NCBI GenBank assembly: GCA_004431415.1
Contig: QPMI01000243.1
Span: 44,649-108,648 of the forward strand
From: Cyanophora paradoxa
Lineage: Eukaryota; Glaucocystophyceae; Cyanophorales; Cyanophoraceae
Length of the DNA: 64,000 nucleotides
Reading direction: 5' to 3'
Under the pieces are notes generated by a model that was not told the origin of the DNA, did no database searches, and saw nothing but the letters and a program-made list of their open reading frames with translations. The stretch's first letter is position 1. Each line of letters starts with the position of its first letter. Shown here one piece after another: positions 33,408 through 45,400 of the stretch. Both the position numbers and the translations under genes were made by a program.

Positions 33408-36400
33408 TCACGGCCAGACGGCGAGGATGAGGGGGGTGAAGAGGACGAAGAAGAAGAGGAGGATGGAGCGGGCCCAGAGGTTGAGGCGCTCCAGCCGCGC
33501 CAGGTAGAGCTCCCGCCGCCGGTACGCCAGGCGGATCCGCCCGAAGAAGAACTTGTACCTGCGCCGCCCCGCGTCAGGCCCCGCCGCCGCCACCGCAGCA
33601 GGGGGCGGGCGCGCTTCTCGTTGGCGTGGGCCTCGTAGGTCGCGAGGTCGAAGAACGGCAGCGCCTTGTGCTGCGCCCCGGGGCCCCCGTCAAGATCGGG
33701 GGCTCGAGGCGGCGCCTGGGCGGGGGCGGGGCGGGGGCGGGGCGGACGCGGGCGACGGCGTCCTCGTCGGCGGTGCTCTTCCAGTTGAAGGGGCGCGCGG
33801 CGCCGCGCTCCTGCTTCTCGGCGTCGAGCTGCTCCTGCTTGACGAGGGCGGCGTCGCGGGGCCCGACCTCCACCTCGCCCCCGTTCGTGATCACCCGGGC
33901 GACCACCGCCGGCCGCCCCTCCTCCGACGTCGACGAGCGCGGCGAGTCGGGGGCCACGGCGATGGCGGGGGCCGGGCGCTGCGCAGGGCCGGGCGGCTTG
34001 GGGAAGGCGAGGCGGGCCTCGCGCTTGTCGCGCTCCTCCTTGAGCCGCGCCATCTGCTCCTCGCGGCGGCGCTCGACCTCGAGGAGCTTCGCCTCGCGCT
34101 CCACGAGCATCCGCTCGCGCTCCTCCTGCCCGATGTCCCCCTTCATCTCCTCGGTGAGGCCGTGCATGAAGCGGATGAAGATCTGGATGGTGATCGAGAT
34201 GATGCCGATGATGTACGCGAGCATGATGTACAGCGCCATCCGCGTCACTGCCCCCATCCCGCACGCCCCGTCGGCCCCGCGCCGGCCCGCGCAGCGCGGG
34301 GGCGGGGGCGGGGGCGGCGTGCGGACCGTAGGAGACGGGCGGGGAGGCGCCCTGGACGACGAAGGAGAAGCCGAGGGTCGCCGAGATGCCCACCGCGCAC
34401 ACGCTCACCCGCCCGTCTGCCGCCCCGCGGCCCCGGCTCGGCGAGGGGCCCGGGGGGCGCGGCGGGGCGGGAGCGGACCGGACTTGAGGGGCATGAAGTA
34501 TGTGGTAAGAATTGCTAGGCAGATGAGGGCGATGGGGAAGAGGATGTTGACGCTGTTGTACGTGCTCATCCCTGCCCCGGCAGGCGCGCGAGCGCCCCGT
34601 CAGGCGCCGCGCGAGCCCGAGGGGCGGGGCGCGGGCGGCGGCGCACGGGCGGCGCGGACGGTCGTCCACAGCACGTCGAAGTTCTGCGGCGGGGAGGGAG
34701 CGTCAGCGGGCGGCGGGGGGCGGGCTTCGGCGGCCGCTCTCGTGGGCGCGCCTTGTAGATCCCTGTGAGAGGCGCGCGCGAGCGGCGTCGGCGAGGCGAG
34801 CGGGGCGCGCGGCGGGCGGGGGCGGGGCTGGCGGGGCGGCGGACCGGTCTGCTGCTTGAGGGTGAACTGGGAGTAGGAGTAGTAGCGGAACTGGCTGTCG
34901 TTGATGCTCTTCATCACGACCTCCTGCTCCGTGAGGTCCGACTGCGCGCCCCGTGGGTGAGCTCGGGGGCCGGGGCGCCGGGTCGCGAGCGGGGCGCGGG
35001 GGTGCGGACGGGGATGTAGGTGAGGTAGGAGCTGTTCCACGTGTTCGAGCGCACGCCGATCTTGAACGTCTCTGCCCGCCCGTCAGGCCCTCGACCCCGA
35101 CCCCTGCCCGGGCCCGGGCCCCAGCGCACGCGTGTCGAACGGGTACTTGGAGACTGCGCGCGAGGCGGGTAAGGGGCGTGGAGAGGGGGAGAGGGGGCCG
35201 GGGGGCGGCGGGGGCGGGGCGCGCCGTCCATCTCGGAGAAGAAGGTCTGGATGAAGCGCTTGTAGACCTTGACGGAGCCGGCGTTGGTGATCGAGACCCG
35301 CACGTCGAACTCCTGCGGCTTCTCCCGCACGTTCGTGAACCTGCCCGCCCCCTCAGCCCCGGCGGGGGCGGGGCGGGGCGGGGCGGCGCGCGTGAGGAGG
35401 GGCTCCCAGATCTTGGCGAGGACGGGGGCGTTGCCCTCGACGAGGGCCTGCTGCTTGGGGTTCGCGAAGCGCAGGTCCGTCCAGTTGTAGACCGCCGTGA
35501 TGTCCGCCTTGAAGCTCTGGTCCCGCTCCGACACCGCGAAGATCGAGTTGAACTGCAGGACGCACGAGACCAGCAGCGGCGACTCCCGCGTCAGCCTCAG
35601 CGCCAGCTGCTGCAGCGCGCGCCGCCGCGCGGGGGAGCCCGGATTGGCGGCGGCGAGGGCGAGGGTGGCGTTGGCGTCGGCGACGGGCATGCTCTCCGCG
35701 TCGTAGTCGTCGGGCGTCTCCTGCTTGTTGATGGCGTACACGAAGACGCCGGCGGAGGCCATGCTGCCGACGGGCACGGGCTCGAGCACCGCCGGCTTGC
35801 GCGTGCGCGCGTCCCGCACGAGCGCCCCGCCCGAGAGGAAGGCCGCCGTCCCGTTCACTGCCCTGGAGAGGTGAGGCGAGGGGGACGGGCGCCGAGGCCG
35901 GGGCCGGGGCCGAGGGCGGCGGGGTGCAGACCGTCGAGGGGGACGGAGACGTTGGAGCCCGGGTAGAGCTCCGACGCGTCGCCCACGCCGACCGTGCTGG
36001 CGGGCCGCGTGAGGCGGGGCGCGCGGGCGGGGGGCGGGGGCGGGCGGGCACTAGTAGAAGGTGAGGATGGAGGAGCCGGCCGAGGAGAGGACCTCGCTCG
36101 TCCTGCGAGGCGCCCGTCGGCGAGGGCCCGCCTCGGGGGGCAAGGGGCGCTGCGCGGGGAGGAGCAGCAGGCGCACAGGGTGTAGTTGACGGGCGCGGCG
36201 CGCGAGTTCATGCGCAGCCGCGGCACGATGTCTTCCCCCGGCGAGCGCGTCAGGCGAGGGGCGAGAGAGGGCGACGGAGAGGAGGAGGCGGGGGGCGGGC
36301 GGGGGCGCACTGGCGTTGGCGTTGCCGAGGCGGACGGGGCGGGAGAAGCGGACGTTGACGTCGACGACGGCGCCCTCCGTGAGGCGGCTCCCCGCCGGCA

Positions 36401-39400
36401 CCGTTGTGAACACGTCGATGATCTTGTTCCTGCCCGGGCCCGTCAGCGGCGCGGCCGCCCCGGGCGGGGCGAGCGGGGCGCACTGGAAGGTGTCCACGGA
36501 GATGGTCGTCGTGCCGGACATCAGCGAGTCCGACTCGGAGCCCGACGCGTAGTAGATCTGGCCCCGCCTCAGCCGCGCCTCCAGGGCGGCGGGGGGCTCG
36601 AGGGCGGCGGACCGTGCCGTCGATGCCGTACTCGCTGCGCTTGAGGCCGCCGGAGGAGGCGGTGGGGCGGCACAAGGCGGCGTTGCCGACGGCCCAGTCC
36701 CACAACGACTGCGAGTTGGGCGCCGCCGCCGAGACGTCGCGGTTCGCGCAGCCGTCGAAGTTCTCGAAGGGCCACCCCGCCCCGAAGCCGGCCGGGAACC
36801 AGACGCGCGCTGCGGCGCGCCGGCGTCGGCGGGGCCGGGGCGGGGGCCGGGGCGGGGCAGGGACGGGGCGGGGCGGGGCGGGGCGCACAGTTGGACTTCA
36901 TCTCCTTCGTGACGGTCACGGAGAAGAGGAGGACGTCCCGGGGGACGGCGGCCCCCGTCCTGCCCCCGCCCCGCCTCAGACCGCCCCCCGCTTGCTGCGC
37001 GCGCTACGGGCGGGGGGGGGGGGGGGGGGGGGGGCTCGCGGACCCCTGCTGCATCGTGACCTCCAGCTGCGCGGCCACAGATTCAGCGGCGGCCGCAGAC
37101 GGCAAACGCGGGAGGGGAGAGGGGCGCACGTAGCGGCTCCGGGGGATGAGCTTCGCCCGGACGTAGTTGTCGCTGCGCAGCGCGCCGCGCGGTCACGGGT
37201 TGTTCCGACCGTCGTCGCGAGCGCTTCGGGGGGCCCTGCGAACGCACGTGGCGGTCCCGTTGGCGGCTGTGCCGCCGCTCGCCGCGTCCGCCCACTCGAT
37301 GTTGGTGACGAGGGTCATGCCGCACGAGGCGAGCGCCCTGGAAGGAGGCGGCTTCGCTCGAGGGGAAGAGGAGGGGGCGGGGGCGGGGGCGGCGAGGCGG
37401 GGCGCACAGGTCGTCGAACTCGACGTCGGAGAGGATGGGGACGTCGTCGTTGGCGACCGAGCGGTCCAGCCGCTTGAAGCGCGCCACGAAGACCAGCTCG
37501 TCCCCCGGCGCGAAGACCGCCGTCCGCTGCGGCGCCGCCGTCGCGAAGCACTCCGAGGGGGCGGGCCCCTGCCCCGCCAGCGCCACCGCGTCCGCGCTCG
37601 TGTACACCTCGAACGCCACCGGCGCGATGCTGCCGCCCCGTCACGCGGCGCGGGGGGCGCTGCGGGGCCGCCGCGCGCGCACTTGATGTCGCGGGCCGGC
37701 TGGACGAGGGCCGCCTTGACGGAGCCCTCGGGGTTCGCTGCGCCGGCGGTGAGCGCGGCGAGGGCGGCGGAGCGGGGGGAGAGGCGGGGGCGGACCGTCG
37801 GAGATGCAGGAGGCGCCGGTCTCGGTGGCCGAGGCAACGTAGCTCAGCGGGTTGATGCAGCTCTGCGCGCGGTGAGGCGGCGGGGCGGGTCGCGCCCGGC
37901 AGTCGCGGGACTCACGTGGTAGCACGCGCCCTCTGCGGAGCGGAGCGTTCAGAGCGGGCGGGCGGGGCGGCCGCGAATGCGAAGATACGCACTGTCGTCG
38001 GAGGCGGTGCGGGAGGAGCGGCTGTCCACGACCTGCACGCCGCGGGGTGAGCGGCGGCCGGCAGCGCAGGGGGTCGGCCCCGGACGAGTCACCGTGAGGT
38101 TGAGGCCGGAGAGGTCGCCGGAGATGGCGAGGCCGGCGGCGGCGCTGCACTGGGCGACGGCGAGAGCCGACGCCTTGTCCACGATGGCGACGTCGCCCGG
38201 GCCGTCGGCGGCGGCGATCTTGTACGTGAACACCAGGTGGCTCGTCGCCGGGCACACCACTGGAGCGGGGCGGGGCTTGGGCGGGGCGGGGCGGGGCGGG
38301 CCGGGGCGGGGGCGGGGGCGGGCGGACCGTCGTTGTAGGCGGAGGAGAGGGCGAGGAGGGCGTTGAAGGCGGGGGAGCCCGGGGTGCCCACCTGCAGCGT
38401 CGGCTTGCACCGCCGGAACGCCACCAGGTCCATCGGGAGCCGCCGGTTGAACCTGCAGCGCCCCTCAGCAGCCGGCCCGCCGCGCGCGCCGCCCGGGGCC
38501 GGGGGAGGGGGCGCACGTGACGTCGACGGTGATGACCTGATTGCGGACGTACTCGGCGGGGTTCGCGGGGTTCGCCGAGGTGTACTCGTACAGCTGCCGC
38601 GCCCTGAGGCGGCGGAGCGGCGAGGGGGCGCACACGAGGCGGACGGACCACGGCGACGCGCTTGGGGCGGAAGGTCGCCTCCGCGTCCGCGTGCGCGCAC
38701 GGCTTGCCTGCGCGCGGGTCGAATCCCCGCGGCGCGGGGCGAGGGCGGGAGGCGCGGGGGCTCACAGCTGGGGCTCTCGGCGGACTGTGCCTCGGCGCGC
38801 ATGCGGTATGCCTCGAGAGAGGCGGGGCGGACGACGAGGCCGCCCGATGCGAGGCGCCCGACGGGCAGCGTCAGCAGCGCCGGGCGGTTGGAGCGGGCGT
38901 CGACGATGCTGGCGCCGTTCGGGTCGAGGGAGGAGCTGTTGCGGACGTCGAGGAGGACGAGGCGGCGCGAGCCGGGCACCGCCTCCGACGCGTCCCCGGG
39001 GCCCACCGCGCTGCGCCGGCTCAGCCGCGCGGGCGACCCTGGGCGAGAGGCGCGGGGGCCGCACTAGGAGAACTTGAGGAGGGAGGTGCCCTCGGGCGAG
39101 GTCTCCATCGAGCTCCTGGCGGGGGCGCGTGAGGGCGGGGGCGCGGGGGAAGGACGGGCGGGGCGCGTCGGGGCGGCGTACACGTAGGCCTCGACGGGGC
39201 CCAGCGCGCTGTTGAGGTAGAGGCGCGGCAGGCCGGCCACTGGCGGGGGGCAGCGTCAAAGCGGCGCAGCGGGGAGGGCGGGGGCGGGGCGGACGGGTGT
39301 TGGCGACGGTGACGGGGCGGGCGAACTTGACGTTGATGACGCTGCGGGGGCTCAGCGGGCGCGGGAGGGGGCCGCCGCGGGCAGCCGGCGGGGCCGGGGC

Positions 39401-42400
39401 GGAGCGCACATGACGGCGCCGTCGGAGTAGTTGCCGGCGGGCAGCGTGGTGTAGACGTCCAGGACCTTGTTCCTGCCCCCGCGCTCAGCGAGGCGCCGGG
39501 GCGGCGGGGGCGGCGGGGGGGCGCGCTGGAAGCTGTCGAAGGAGACGGAGACGCCGCCCGTGTACGCCGATTTCACCTCCGAGCCCGAGTTGTAGTAGAC
39601 CTGCGCCCCCCCGTGAGGCCGCGGCCAGCGAGGGGGCACCCCGGCCGGGGGGCGGACGTTGAGGTCGATGCCGTAGGTCGGCTCGGGGCCGGCCTTGCAG
39701 AGGGCCGGGGCGCCGGCGGACCAGGACCAGACGCCGTCGGGCGCGCGCGCGTCCACGATCGAGTTGTTGCAGCTCGCGAGGTTCGTGAAGGGGTAGCCCG
39801 GCGCGCCCCCCGAGGGGAACATGATGCGAGCTGGCCGAGCGCGGGGTCCGTGAGCCCCCAGGCCAGGGCGAGGGGCTCGGGCGCGGGCGGACGCTGGGAG
39901 AGCATGGTGCCGTCGAGCTTGGCGCTGAAGAGGAGGACGTCCTCGGGCGGGACGACCCCCTGCGCGCGCCCCCGCATCAGCCCCGTGCCCGAACACGACG
40001 GGAGGCGGGGCGCACCATGCTGCAGATTCACGGCGCAGGAGGAACGCGGAGAACGTTAGCGAGACTGTGGCACAGCGGGAAACGCCCCCGCCGGCGCACC
40101 CCTGCTGGAAGGTGACGTCGAGCTGCGGGGCAGGGGCGCGGGTCAGCGGCTGGCGAGGGCCTCGGGGCGGGGCGGGGCGGGGCGGGGCGGGGGCGCACGT
40201 AGCGGGAGCGGGGGATGAGGTCCAACTTGACGACGTGCGGCTTGCTGCGCGGGGGCGGGGGGGTTGAGGCGGGGCCCGGGGCCGGCGCGGGGCGCGGGGC
40301 CGGGGACCTCTTGGTGGAGTCGGAGTACTCGATGTTGGTGGCGAGCTGCATGCGGCAGCCGGCCTCGTGGAGGTCGGGGAAGGCCACCTCGCGCAGCACC
40401 GGCACCTCCAGGACCTGCGCCAGCTCCCCGTCCCGCGGGCTCGCCAGCGGCTTCAGCTTCCTCGACAGGCCCTTGAACTGCACCGCCACCACCAGCTCGT
40501 CCCCCGGCGAGAGCACCGTCGTCCCCGTCGGCGCCGCCGGGGCCGACGCCAGGCACGGGGCGGCGGCGGCCTCCTGGCCCACCACCGGCGTCAGGTCGTT
40601 CGCCGCGTACACCGAGAAGAGCGCCGGCGCGATGCTGCGGCCGCCGTCAGGGGGGAGCCGCGCGCTACAGGAGGGGTGGGCGGACGCGAGGGGGGCGGTG
40701 AGGTTGACGCGCGCGGCCCTGAGCACGCCCGCCGCGTTCGCTGCGCGCACTCAGCTGGGCACAAGCAGAGTTCCCAGCACTCTGTGTACCGTCCGAGATG
40801 CACGGGACGAGGTTGAGCTGGCCGACGCTGTACGAGAAGACGCCGCTGGGGCCGATGCAGGGCTGCGAGTGCGTCAGCGGGGGAGACGAGGACGTGCTCA
40901 GTGCGAGTCACCAGGTAGCACGTCTTGTCTGCGGGGGAAACAGGACTTCAGAGGGCGCGCGGAGCCACAAGAGACGGCTTCGCACCGTCGTTCGCGACGT
41001 TGACGGAGAGGCCGTCGACGACCTTCAGCGGGAGGGCCGAGAGGTCCGAGACGACGCGGACGGCCGCGGGGAAGTTGCACCCCGCGAAGGCGAGCGCCGT
41101 CGCCTTGTCCGCGATGACGATGTCGGCGTAGCGCTCCCCGGCCACGCCGCTCGCCCCGTCCAGGTCCGAGGACTCGATCTGGTAGAAGAAGGAGACGCGC
41201 CAGAGGCCCGGCTCGCCCCCGTCCCCCTTGCAGTACTCTGCGCGCACGTCAGCTCGCGCGGGAGCGGCGGGCGGGGCGCGGGCGGGCCGTCTCTGGTGGA
41301 GCGGAGGAGCGCGAACTGCCGGGTGACGCTCTTGCCGCTCGGCGAAGCGAACTGGACGGCGAGGGTCGGCTCCGTGGGGCAGATCGCGCGGTCCGCCAGG
41401 GACGGGAAGTCGACGCCGGCGGGCGTGCTGAACCTGCAAGCGTGCCCGGCGAATGAGCCCGAATGAGCACCACCAAACAAGAGCAGCGGGCGCACGTGAC
41501 GTCGATCTGGGCGACGTCGCCCTGGCGGAACTGGGCGGGGTGCTCGGGGTTGGACGACTCGTACGAGTAGACGACCGCCATCTTGACGGGCTCAATGGCC
41601 GACGCGCTCAGGCCTGCCGGGCAGCACCTGCCCGCAGGGTTAGACGAGGCGAGGCCACAGCGGGAAAAGCTGCGGGTGACTAGACGCACGCGTCCTTGTC
41701 GATGGTGACCGAGTCGATGACGCGGGCGCGGTACTGGTCCAGAAGGACGGGAGAGACGATAAGCCGGCCGGTGGACAGCTTGCCTTTGGGGAGTGTTGTG
41801 CTAGCGCTTCGCCCAGTGCGGACATCCTGCCCATTGCCCATGGCGGGTGAGGAACCGCGGGTGAGGAACTGCCCCATCATTCCTAAGAGCAGGCGGCTGA
41901 CCTGTATGACACAGCTGTTGAGCTCCAGGCGATCCACATCGAGATACGTCAGCACGCGCGATCCGACGGTCACTTCGCTGGCGTCGCTCGCGCCGACGGT
42001 GCTGTCGTATCGCCCAGTTAAACATTATGCAAAACATCGAGGGGTCTCAAACGTACTAGTAGAATGTCAGGATGCTCGTGCCCTCATCCGTGGAGGCTTG
42101 TGTGAGAGAGAACGGTATCGCCCGGCTTGTGCTCGTGACGTAGAGGAGAGGCAGGCCGGCCTCTGCAAGGCAAGGGGGCGATCGGAACGGATCAGCGAAG
42201 CCGGGACTGCTTCTGAAAAAGTTGGCGCACGTGTGTTGCCAAGCACAACGGGGCGAGCGAAGCGAAGATTGATGTCGATGATCACGCCCTCAACGTACGC
42301 GCCTTCCCTCGCTGTCGTGTAGATGTCGACGATCTTGTTCCTGCTCGAATGTGAGACCAAAAGCTAGAGCAGCACCTGGCCAGCGATATAAGCGCACTGG

Positions 42401-45400
42401 AACGTATCGACCGACGCAGTTGTGATGCCCGTGAAAATGGAGTCGACAATCGATCCAGAAGCGAACGCCACCTGCCAAAGCTGTAAGCGGATAATCTTTG
42501 AGCGGGATATCATGAGATTGAATCATGTACATCGAAGTCAATGCCGTAGGCTGAATTTCTCGTGCCGTCTTTTGGGTTACACTTTTGAATGTTGCCCTTC
42601 GCCCAATCCCTGTCGAAAACTGTCATATGCAAGCGAAAGTGTTGCGACACTGAACAAGCAGAGCGGGTAAACGCACCAGGCAGACGAATACAATCCAGCT
42701 TGAGGAACCGCAGACACGAGCTTGTTCTCGCAAGAATCGAAGTTTTCAAACGGGTAGCTCTACGAGCGCGTACGCTTAGAGATGCAGGAACCTTCTAAAC
42801 AATTTTTGACATTCACAGCGCACGGCTTGAGAGAACATCGGCGACAAGAATAGATTCGCTGCATAACGTTTAGTCCCAACTGTGAAAAAGAGACCACATA
42901 AGAAAATGAAGTGCTCACGGTTCGATTGCATATCCTCTGTTACTTTCAAAGTGAAGAGCAGAATGTTGCCCGGGATACTCGCGCCAGTTCTAATTCGAAA
43001 TCGTGAGGTACCAAGAGAGGCCATGGACAGAAAACACTGCACCCGAGTTGGAAAGTCTTGTCAGGCTGCGTTTAGACCGCACGTAAGCAAGAGCATAGAA
43101 AAAAACTGTTCGATCATTGACTGAGAGACGCACGAATTCACTGCGGGGAATAAGAAGTGCCTTTGCTGGGCCGCTCCCGTTGCTGTACTGAACGTTCAAC
43201 GCGAGCGTCATGTTGCATCCGGCTTTGAACAGGTCGTCGAAATCGATGAGCTGAAACTGCAGTTCGAGCTCCTCGACACCGATGAGACTTTTCGTTTGCA
43301 CGTCGCCTATTTTTTTCCCCAGGATTTCTCGAAGAGTGGATACGACTTTCCGCGGAGGCAGAAGCTGCTTAAATGCAACGGCGATGACAATCTCGTCTCC
43401 AACAGTGAACACAACACTTCTCTCAGGCGCTTTGCCAGACTCGAAGCAACTGCTCGTTACACGAGATTGCGAAGTCGCCAGAACCGCGCCCTTGGGAGAG
43501 TAAACACGGTACGAAGTAGGCACGATGCTACACAAGCGAAGTCAAAAATGAGAGCGTGCTTGCACACAGCCGCTGAAATAGAGGAGAACGCACACAACGC
43601 TCCTGTTGACGTTGACGCGCGCAAACTTTACAACGTTGCCAGTGATTGCTATGCAATATTGTGTCAGGCTGGATAAAACCGAACGCAACGTTAACCTCAC
43701 CTGGAAATCTTGCGTTGTTGTTCTCCCGGATGCACGTGTTGTCAACCGCGAAGATCTTTTGATCACTATCCCAAACACCCGGAAGACTCATAGGCTGCCC
43801 GTTGTTCACGCCATTCAGGAATGAAAGGACTTCCTTGTAGGGCTTCATCAAACTTTCGTAGTTGTCATCGTACGGGTCCAGTTCCGACTGCATTTCGACC
43901 GCTTTCGAGATGGCGTTGCCTGACAAGAAACCCGGTCCTCCTGGCATGCAGGGCTGCATGCACAAACCATTCAGAACAGAACTCAAAGAGAGAGCAGAAG
44001 AACAACCTCCATGTAAAAATAAAGAGAACCTTGTAGCACGAATCTTCGAAGCCGTACCGATCCCTGGCCTGTCCATCTAACACGTATAGCTCGAGAGTGG
44101 AAAGGTCGATGATCATGTTGAGCTGCTGAAGCTGACTTGAACAGGTTCCGAAGGACAGTGCTGTTGTTTTGTTCTTCACGACAATGTCGCCGTCTTTGTC
44201 GCCATCGCCAATCGTGTGGGAGAAGCGGAGATAGCTGATGGCGTAGGTTGCTGTTCAAAGTTCAGTCGACATCAGCAGTCATGACCTGTTGAACGCAATC
44301 GATTATATTGCATACTCACCGTCATTAGAAGCCTCCACAAGCGAAAATGATGCTTGAAAATCGCCCTCTCCACGCCCCACGAGCAGCGAGGCGTTGCAAT
44401 TGAGCAAATCGATACTCGAGGGCAGCGGCTTGTTAAACCTGCAAAAGTTTACAGAGGTTGTTGTCAGATGCAGGGATCGGCCAAGGATTAGAGTGCGCCG
44501 GCAACTATGCTAACGTGATCTCGACGACGATAGTCTGTCCCCGGAGGTACTCCGCAGTGTTCGACTCGTGAGAGGAGTTGTAGTTGTAGACCTGCCAATG
44601 CGTCACTCCATCTCAACCTACAACAGCAAAAGCGCCAGCACGGACCACAGAGAGACGGATAGGGCGAATGTGAGTGTCACTTGGATTTGCGAGCTGACAA
44701 TCACATCTGCCGATCGCGACGGGATTTATCGCATTTTTCTAATGAACCCAAGCTGGAAGACAAGCAGATAAACTCGAACCCGGTTGCTTTCGCATGCGCC
44801 TCTCTAAGATCGATTGATTATTAGATCATCGAAGTACGCAAAGAACGAATTAACTACACTTTCGACGCACTTGACAAACACATTGGCACCACGCGCCTTC
44901 TCAACGATACTGCCCTGACCGCCAGTAGCAGGGCACTCGCATCTGCAGTATGTGCAGAAGTCCCTGCCAACAGATAAGCTTGCGCATACAATGCACGCGC
45001 TCAAGGGATCCGTACTCAGGTGCATCTTCCTGTGGATTGACAGAAGGAATATCCGTATACGTTTGTCATCGACTTCGATACGAAATTCACCACAGAGACA
45101 CACAGACCTTCGTGCACACTCCACAGTAATTCTCCATATAGGGGTTGAACGTTCTGAAGTTCCTTGAATCACACTGTACAGGTTAAACGTGATTGAGCAA
45201 TAAATTTAGCGCTCTGTGGAAATGACTTAGGAAGCTATTGCGAGCCTGGCACTTGGAGTTCATGTCAGAGTAGTCAATGCCATGATTCCAGCACACGTCG
45301 CAGTACTGTTTGCGGTTTAGCTCTCGCCTAAACAAAGGGACCAGGCAGAGAGAGCGATCCTCGCCTTTGAATACTGGATGTAGTACTTCATGCCTTGGGG

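Noticed and set aside
38700-38745. T-arm-like GCGGGTCGAATCCCCGC
   Set aside because: It lies in the ion-channel repeat gene, the loop is not TTCRA, and no other tRNA arms fit.
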